From assembly GCA_947074245.1 (NCBI GenBank), contig CAMTOW010000075.1:1-8224 (forward strand): DNA of 8,224 bases. Direction: 5' to 3'. Both the position numbers and the translations under genes were made by a program. How positions within the stretch are numbered: the first letter of the stretch is position 1; every line of letters starts with the position of its first letter. Source of the stretch: an uncultured Bacteroidales bacterium (GTDB lineage Bacteria; Bacteroidota; Bacteroidia; Bacteroidales; JAUNSR01). This document shows, piece after piece, positions 6,263-8,224 of the stretch. The notes below the pieces were generated by a model, which saw only the letters and a program-made list of their open reading frames with translations, was not told the origin of the DNA and did not search any database.

Positions 6263-6270
6263 CAAAAATA
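6263..6270 (-). promoter_or_regulatory. Putative -7 box, minus strand (6031-6256 unit)
   Basis: On the minus strand 6270-6263 reads TATTTTTG, an exact TAnnTTTG. Transcription would start near 6256 and run left through the 33-codon ORF to the hairpins at 6095-6041. It is back-to-back with a plus-strand box at 6286-6293. No good -33 element is visible. Confidence 0.45.
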
Positions 6271-6285
6271 GGTTTATTAAGGTTG

Positions 6286-6293
6286 TATATTTG
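6286..6293 (+). promoter_or_regulatory. Putative -7 box for the small membrane protein gene
   Basis: TATATTTG matches TAnnTTTG. Transcription from about 6300 would give an AT-rich leader of about 80 nt before ATG 6380. Together with the opposite box at 6263-6270 it makes a compact divergent promoter with only 15 bp between the two boxes. Confidence 0.5.
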
Positions 6294-6379
6294 AGGAATA
6301 ATAAAGCCTTTTACCGGAATAAAACAAAAAAACAATTCATATTGTTACCATAATATTCCTCCTTCTAATACCCGATACC

Positions 6380-6580
6380 ATGACGACTGATTCTAAAAAA
6401 ACACTCCTGAAATTCTTGATCTGCTTTTTCGTTTACTTTGTAATCGCTGGAGGCGTACTCTATCTTTTACACAGTAAGGAATCGATTATTTATATGTTGA
6501 TCGAAACAATGATCATAGCCTTGATTGGTGCCGGAATCTATACGATCCAGCATCGTCGGAATGATGGCTTCGAAAAATAA
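6380..6580 (+). CDS. Small two-helix membrane protein
   Basis: This is a 66-residue protein of unknown function. A short polar N-terminus (MTTDSKKTLLK) is followed by a first transmembrane helix at about 12-30 (FLICFFVYFVIAGGVLYLL), a turn HSKES (31-35), a second helix at about 36-56 (IIYMLIETMIIALIGAGIY) and a basic/polar tail QHRRNDGFEK. It is therefore an alpha-helical hairpin in the inner membrane; the charge pattern (KK before helix 1, HRR after helix 2) suggests both ends are cytoplasmic. A promoter box lies at 6286-6293. No Shine-Dalgarno site is present; the leader instead carries CCTCCTT at 6358-6364. A second small ORF overlaps its 3' end in another frame (6561-6704), so the two may be a translationally coupled pair. 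I do not recognise a named family. Confidence 0.72.
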   Translation: MTTDSKKTLLKFLICFFVYFVIAGGVLYLLHSKESIIYMLIETMIIALIGAGIYTIQHRRNDGFEK

Positions 6581-6704
6581 TTACGATTCATATTCTCTTG
6601 GGTATAAGGTGCGAACTCCTGTCTGGTTCTTTCCTTATCACGTCGTTGCGCTTTCTCTTCGGCTGCTTTCGGAATTGATCTGTATTCCGTTTATTACGAT
6701 TTAG
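6561..6704 (+). CDS. Possible 47-residue membrane peptide overlapping the upstream gene
   Basis: A double ATG at 6561-6566, inside the last codons of the two-helix protein gene, opens a shifted frame running to TAG at 6702-6704. The product begins MMASKNNYDSYSLGYKVRTP and continues with a hydrophobic second half (VWFFPYHVVALSLRLL...ICIPFITI), so it could be a single-pass or membrane-associated peptide. The 20-bp overlap with the upstream stop is typical of translational coupling. It might also be the start of a longer gene truncated by mutation, since nothing continues the frame after 6704. The minus strand across 6590-6690 is also open for about 45 codons but has no suitable start codon, so plus is preferred. 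No family is recognised. Confidence 0.4.
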   Translation: MMASKNNYDSYSLGYKVRTPVWFFPYHVVALSLRLLSELICIPFITI

Positions 6705-6839
6705 TCCACTTGATGTTTCCTTATATTCTATGGATTCAGTGATTGAATTGGATACGTTTCCTCCGCGTTGTGTCTTTCAATCGTTCAGATGTACATTGGT
6801 GCGAATGACGGATCTCGTTTCTTGCTTGGGCGTTTCACG

Positions 6840-6872
6840 AAAAAAGCCGGAAATAATCAAATATCCCGGCTT
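6840..6872 (-). terminator. Intrinsic terminator of the half-kinase gene
   Basis: On the minus strand AAGCCGG (6872-6866) pairs with CCGGCTT (6850-6844) around a 15-nt loop, and the stem runs straight into TTTTTT (6845-6840). It lies 68 nt after the TGA of the minus-strand gene at 6940, a standard intrinsic terminator. The stretch 6705-6839 to its left holds nothing else I can support. Confidence 0.85.
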
Positions 6873-6939
6873 GTTCGCTAAAATGAGGGTGAGTAATCCG
6901 ATAAATGGAAATGTTGATTTCAATTGTTGATCGGTTGTA

Positions 6940-7902
6940 TCAGATGAAACGGATCAGCCGTTTTATTTTTCGCATCGCGTATCGGATCATATATCCGGGC
7001 AGTGTGGCCAGGAGATTGATCAGAAATAATGTTCCGTAATTGATCGTTTCGAAATTGATCAACAGAAAATGGTTGATCAGATAAATGCTGAATGGCATGA
7101 TCAGATAGGGGATAAGTAGGATGATCCGTGTTTTCGGATATTCTTTTTCCCAGAGTAGGCACAGAAGGCATACGGCGAAACAGATCGTCAGGGATACGGC
7201 TTTTACATGTCCGGTGATATGTTGTAAAAATCCCCATTGCGTATAAAGTTCCATACCTAAGAAGATGTTCAATATGCAATAGCAGAACATCGGAAGCCTT
7301 TCTTTGATATCTTCCTCCTCTAAGATGAAATCCTCCGGATCGTAATCCTCGAAATCATCCGCGAGATAAGGGTCGGTTGGATCAACCGCTTCTTTACGAC
7401 CATGCTTTAACGAGAATCGGCTTTTCGGTGAGAAAAGTTTTTCAAATGTGGTGTTCATGCGCTTGGTATTGTTTCTGGGTGTTTGAGGTTCATTACTCGA
7501 TGTACTCTTTTCTTCGAATATAAGTTCTCCGGTAAACTCGACTGCGTAATAAGCCGTCTGGTTCTCTTCAAACACTTCATAAGTCTGAATCTTCGTTTGC
7601 GTACCGAGTATATGGATAAGGTTACTCTCTGTCAGAAAGTTGTTTTTTAATTTGCGGGTGAATCCGGGATTGAAGTTATTCCAGATAACTTCTCCGGTGT
7701 TGCATCGCTTACACAAATCGGGTATGAAAAACTCAATGATGCAGACCTCCTTATCGTTGAATGTGTTTTTGGCTTTATATATGATACCGAATCTGCCGGA
7801 AAATTTGCTGGATGTTATCCGGTATTTCCCGTTTTGTAGACAGAATCCGTCTGGTAAGCCGGATCCTGGGGTCGGTTGATAGGGACGTTTTTCTCTCATC
7901 AT
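6940..7902 (-). CDS. Membrane-anchored pseudokinase N-lobe protein
   Basis: This protein has 320 residues if translation starts at ATG 7902; an in-frame GTG at 7914 would add four residues and is less likely. Residues 15-126 follow the N-lobe of Bacteroidota Ser/Thr protein kinases: LPDG...GKYRI, a glycine-loop remnant SGRFG (35-39) then IYKA, VCIIEFFIPDLCKR (53-66) where related kinases read V-A-I-K-E-F-F-P, KNNFLTES (alphaC, Glu92) and VFEENQTAYYAVEFTGE (110-126) up to the hinge. The catalytic beta3 lysine is Ile56, and no C-lobe (HRD, DFG) follows. After a Ser/Thr/Asn-rich linker and an acidic patch (171-202) come four transmembrane helices (about 204-220, 233-251, 259-281, 288-306) and a basic tail (RKIKRLIRFI). 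It is thus inferred to be a catalytically dead, membrane-tethered sensor or scaffold. It has its own terminator. Partners are not visible. Confidence 0.75.
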   Translation of the reverse strand: MMREKRPYQPTPGSGLPDGFCLQNGKYRITSSKFSGRFGIIYKAKNTFNDKEVCIIEFFIPDLCKRCNTGEVIWNNFNPGFTRKLKNNFLTESNLIHILGTQTKIQTYEVFEENQTAYYAVEFTGELIFEEKSTSSNEPQTPRNNTKRMNTTFEKLFSPKSRFSLKHGRKEAVDPTDPYLADDFEDYDPEDFILEEEDIKERLPMFCYCILNIFLGMELYTQWGFLQHITGHVKAVSLTICFAVCLLCLLWEKEYPKTRIILLIPYLIMPFSIYLINHFLLINFETINYGTLFLINLLATLPGYMIRYAMRKIKRLIRFI

Positions 7903-7930
7903 CTCTTTATTCACCTTTTTTTATTTTTTG

Positions 7931-7964
7931 ATTTAAGCTATTTATATAAATATAATGCTTAAAT
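7931..7964. repeat. Nested palindromes upstream of the half-kinase gene
   Basis: ATTTAAGC (7931-7938) and GCTTAAAT (7957-7964) form a perfect 8-bp inverted repeat that encloses a perfect 14-bp palindrome, TATTTATATAAATA (7939-7952). The structure lies 29-62 bp upstream of ATG 7902. The minus strand here includes TATATTTA, one base off a -7 box, so the palindromes could be an operator over the promoter, or a leader hairpin. Confidence 0.5.
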
Positions 7965-8068
7965 GCTAAAAAATGTTCTGGAAAAAGTGCGATTTATCAA
8001 AGGAAATAATGAGAGAATTCGAATAAGATCAAGATAGATGGAAAATGTATTGGAAATGAAATGAGATG

Positions 8069-8114
8069 AAAATAAAATTCCCCTTTCTGCTTCATAAAAA
8101 GCGGAAAGGGGAAT
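8069..8114 (-). terminator. Strong 16-bp intrinsic terminator
   Basis: ATTCCCCTTTCTGCTT (8077-8092) pairs with AAGCGGAAAGGGGAAT (8099-8114), 16 bp with one T-G wobble, around a CATAAA loop. On the minus strand a TTTATTTT run follows directly (8076-8069); the plus side (AGACTATTTATT) is poorer. It would stop transcription arriving from the right edge and may also be weakly bidirectional. Confidence 0.85.
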
Positions 8115-8180
8115 AGACTATTTATTAATAAGGAAATCAGAATGATTTCACTGTTTCTGGGATTGACAATTTTTCAATTG
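8069..8180 (-). ncRNA. Candidate small structured RNA or attenuating leader
   Basis: Read on the minus strand, a consensus promoter box (8193-8186) would start a transcript near 8180. It would contain three hairpins: CAATT-GAAA-AATTG (8180-8167, GAAA tetraloop), GAAATCA-TTC-TGATTTC (8149-8133, 7 bp) and a 16-bp intrinsic terminator (8114-8077) with a TTTATTTT tail (8076-8069). The length is about 112 nt. No start codon opens a meaningful frame across it. It could be a trans-acting small RNA, or a leader that ends transcription before the half-kinase gene 175 nt further on. I cannot match it to a known RNA family. Confidence 0.5.
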
Positions 8181-8185
8181 CACTG

Positions 8186-8193
8186 CAAATATA
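8186..8193 (-). promoter_or_regulatory. Putative -7 box of the right-edge RNA
   Basis: On the minus strand 8193-8186 reads TATATTTG, an exact TAnnTTTG, within AT-rich DNA (TTTTTAAATTAATCGCT just upstream). It points left at the three-hairpin RNA candidate. The -33 region near 8213 lies close to the window end and shows no clear TTTG. Confidence 0.5.
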
Positions 8194-8224
8194 AGCGATT
8201 AATTTAAAAAGTTATCCATCTGAT

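Noticed and set aside
6056..6265. Minus-strand frame of 69 codons starting at TTG
   Set aside because: The start codon is a TTG inside the -7 box, the frame reads through the 12-bp hairpin, and the ATG-initiated 33-codon frame in the same stretch is better placed.
6340..6364. Perfect minus-strand AAGGAGG followed 6 nt later by ATG
   Set aside because: The frame is only four codons (ATG GTA ACA ATA TGA), and Bacteroidota rarely depend on Shine-Dalgarno sites. Probably chance; the plus-strand reading CCTCCTT is simply a pyrimidine run in the leader of the small membrane protein.
6730..6930. Plus-strand frame of 66 codons
   Set aside because: It runs straight across the strong minus-strand terminator at 6840-6872 and its product has no recognisable feature.
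8142..8207. Plus-strand 21-codon frame (MISLFLGLTIF...)
   Set aside because: Too short, no promoter box on that strand, and it lies over the stems of the RNA candidate, which explain its repeats better.

Overview
The window looks like Bacteroidales DNA (Bacteroidota; a gut genus such as Parabacteroides is possible, but I cannot fix it to genus). The reasons are several copies of the Bacteroidota -7 promoter box TAnnTTTG, starts without clear Shine-Dalgarno sites, and gene families typical of the group: an NlpE-like lipoprotein, a bimodular GDSL plus alpha/beta-hydrolase esterase, small glycosyltransferases, and a PhoA-type phosphatase with a Bacteroidota-style sequence. The first 48 bases are not biological. 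They are an Illumina TruSeq index adapter left on the contig end.

Layout. 78-521 (-): small NlpE-N-like lipoprotein that lacks the usual CxxC. 522-711: divergent promoter region with a hairpin. 712-2172 (+): secreted two-domain carbohydrate-esterase-like protein. 2173-3273 (-): GT4-like glycosyltransferase whose stop codon directly abuts the esterase stop. 3274-3358: short divergent promoter with a 20-bp-spaced direct repeat. 3359-4348 (+): GT2 glycosyltransferase. 4439-5839 (+): exported alkaline phosphatase with its own promoter and an intrinsic terminator.

5912-6379 has no large gene. On the minus strand it holds a compact putative transcription unit (promoter box, 33-codon ORF, two hairpins and a T-run) containing a 20-bp tandem repeat. 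6380-6580 (+) encodes a two-helix membrane protein, overlapped by a possible second small membrane ORF at 6561-6704. 6705-6939 holds only the terminator of the gene to its right. 6940-7902 (-) encodes the most unusual protein here: the N-terminal lobe of a Ser/Thr-kinase-like domain that has lost the catalytic lysine and the whole C-lobe, joined by an acidic linker to four membrane helices. 7903-8224 contains a nested palindrome and, at the right edge on the minus strand, a promoter box, three hairpins and an intrinsic terminator that together look like a small RNA of about 110 nt or an attenuating leader.

How the genes work together: the esterase, the two glycosyltransferases and the phosphatase fit envelope and glycan metabolism, the phosphatase and esterase acting outside the cytoplasm. 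Gene order (divergent and convergent pairs, separate promoters) argues against one operon. No transposon, CRISPR array, tRNA or rRNA is visible. The items most worth a second look are the membrane-bound half-kinase, the right-edge RNA candidate and the 6031-6270 mini-transcription unit.
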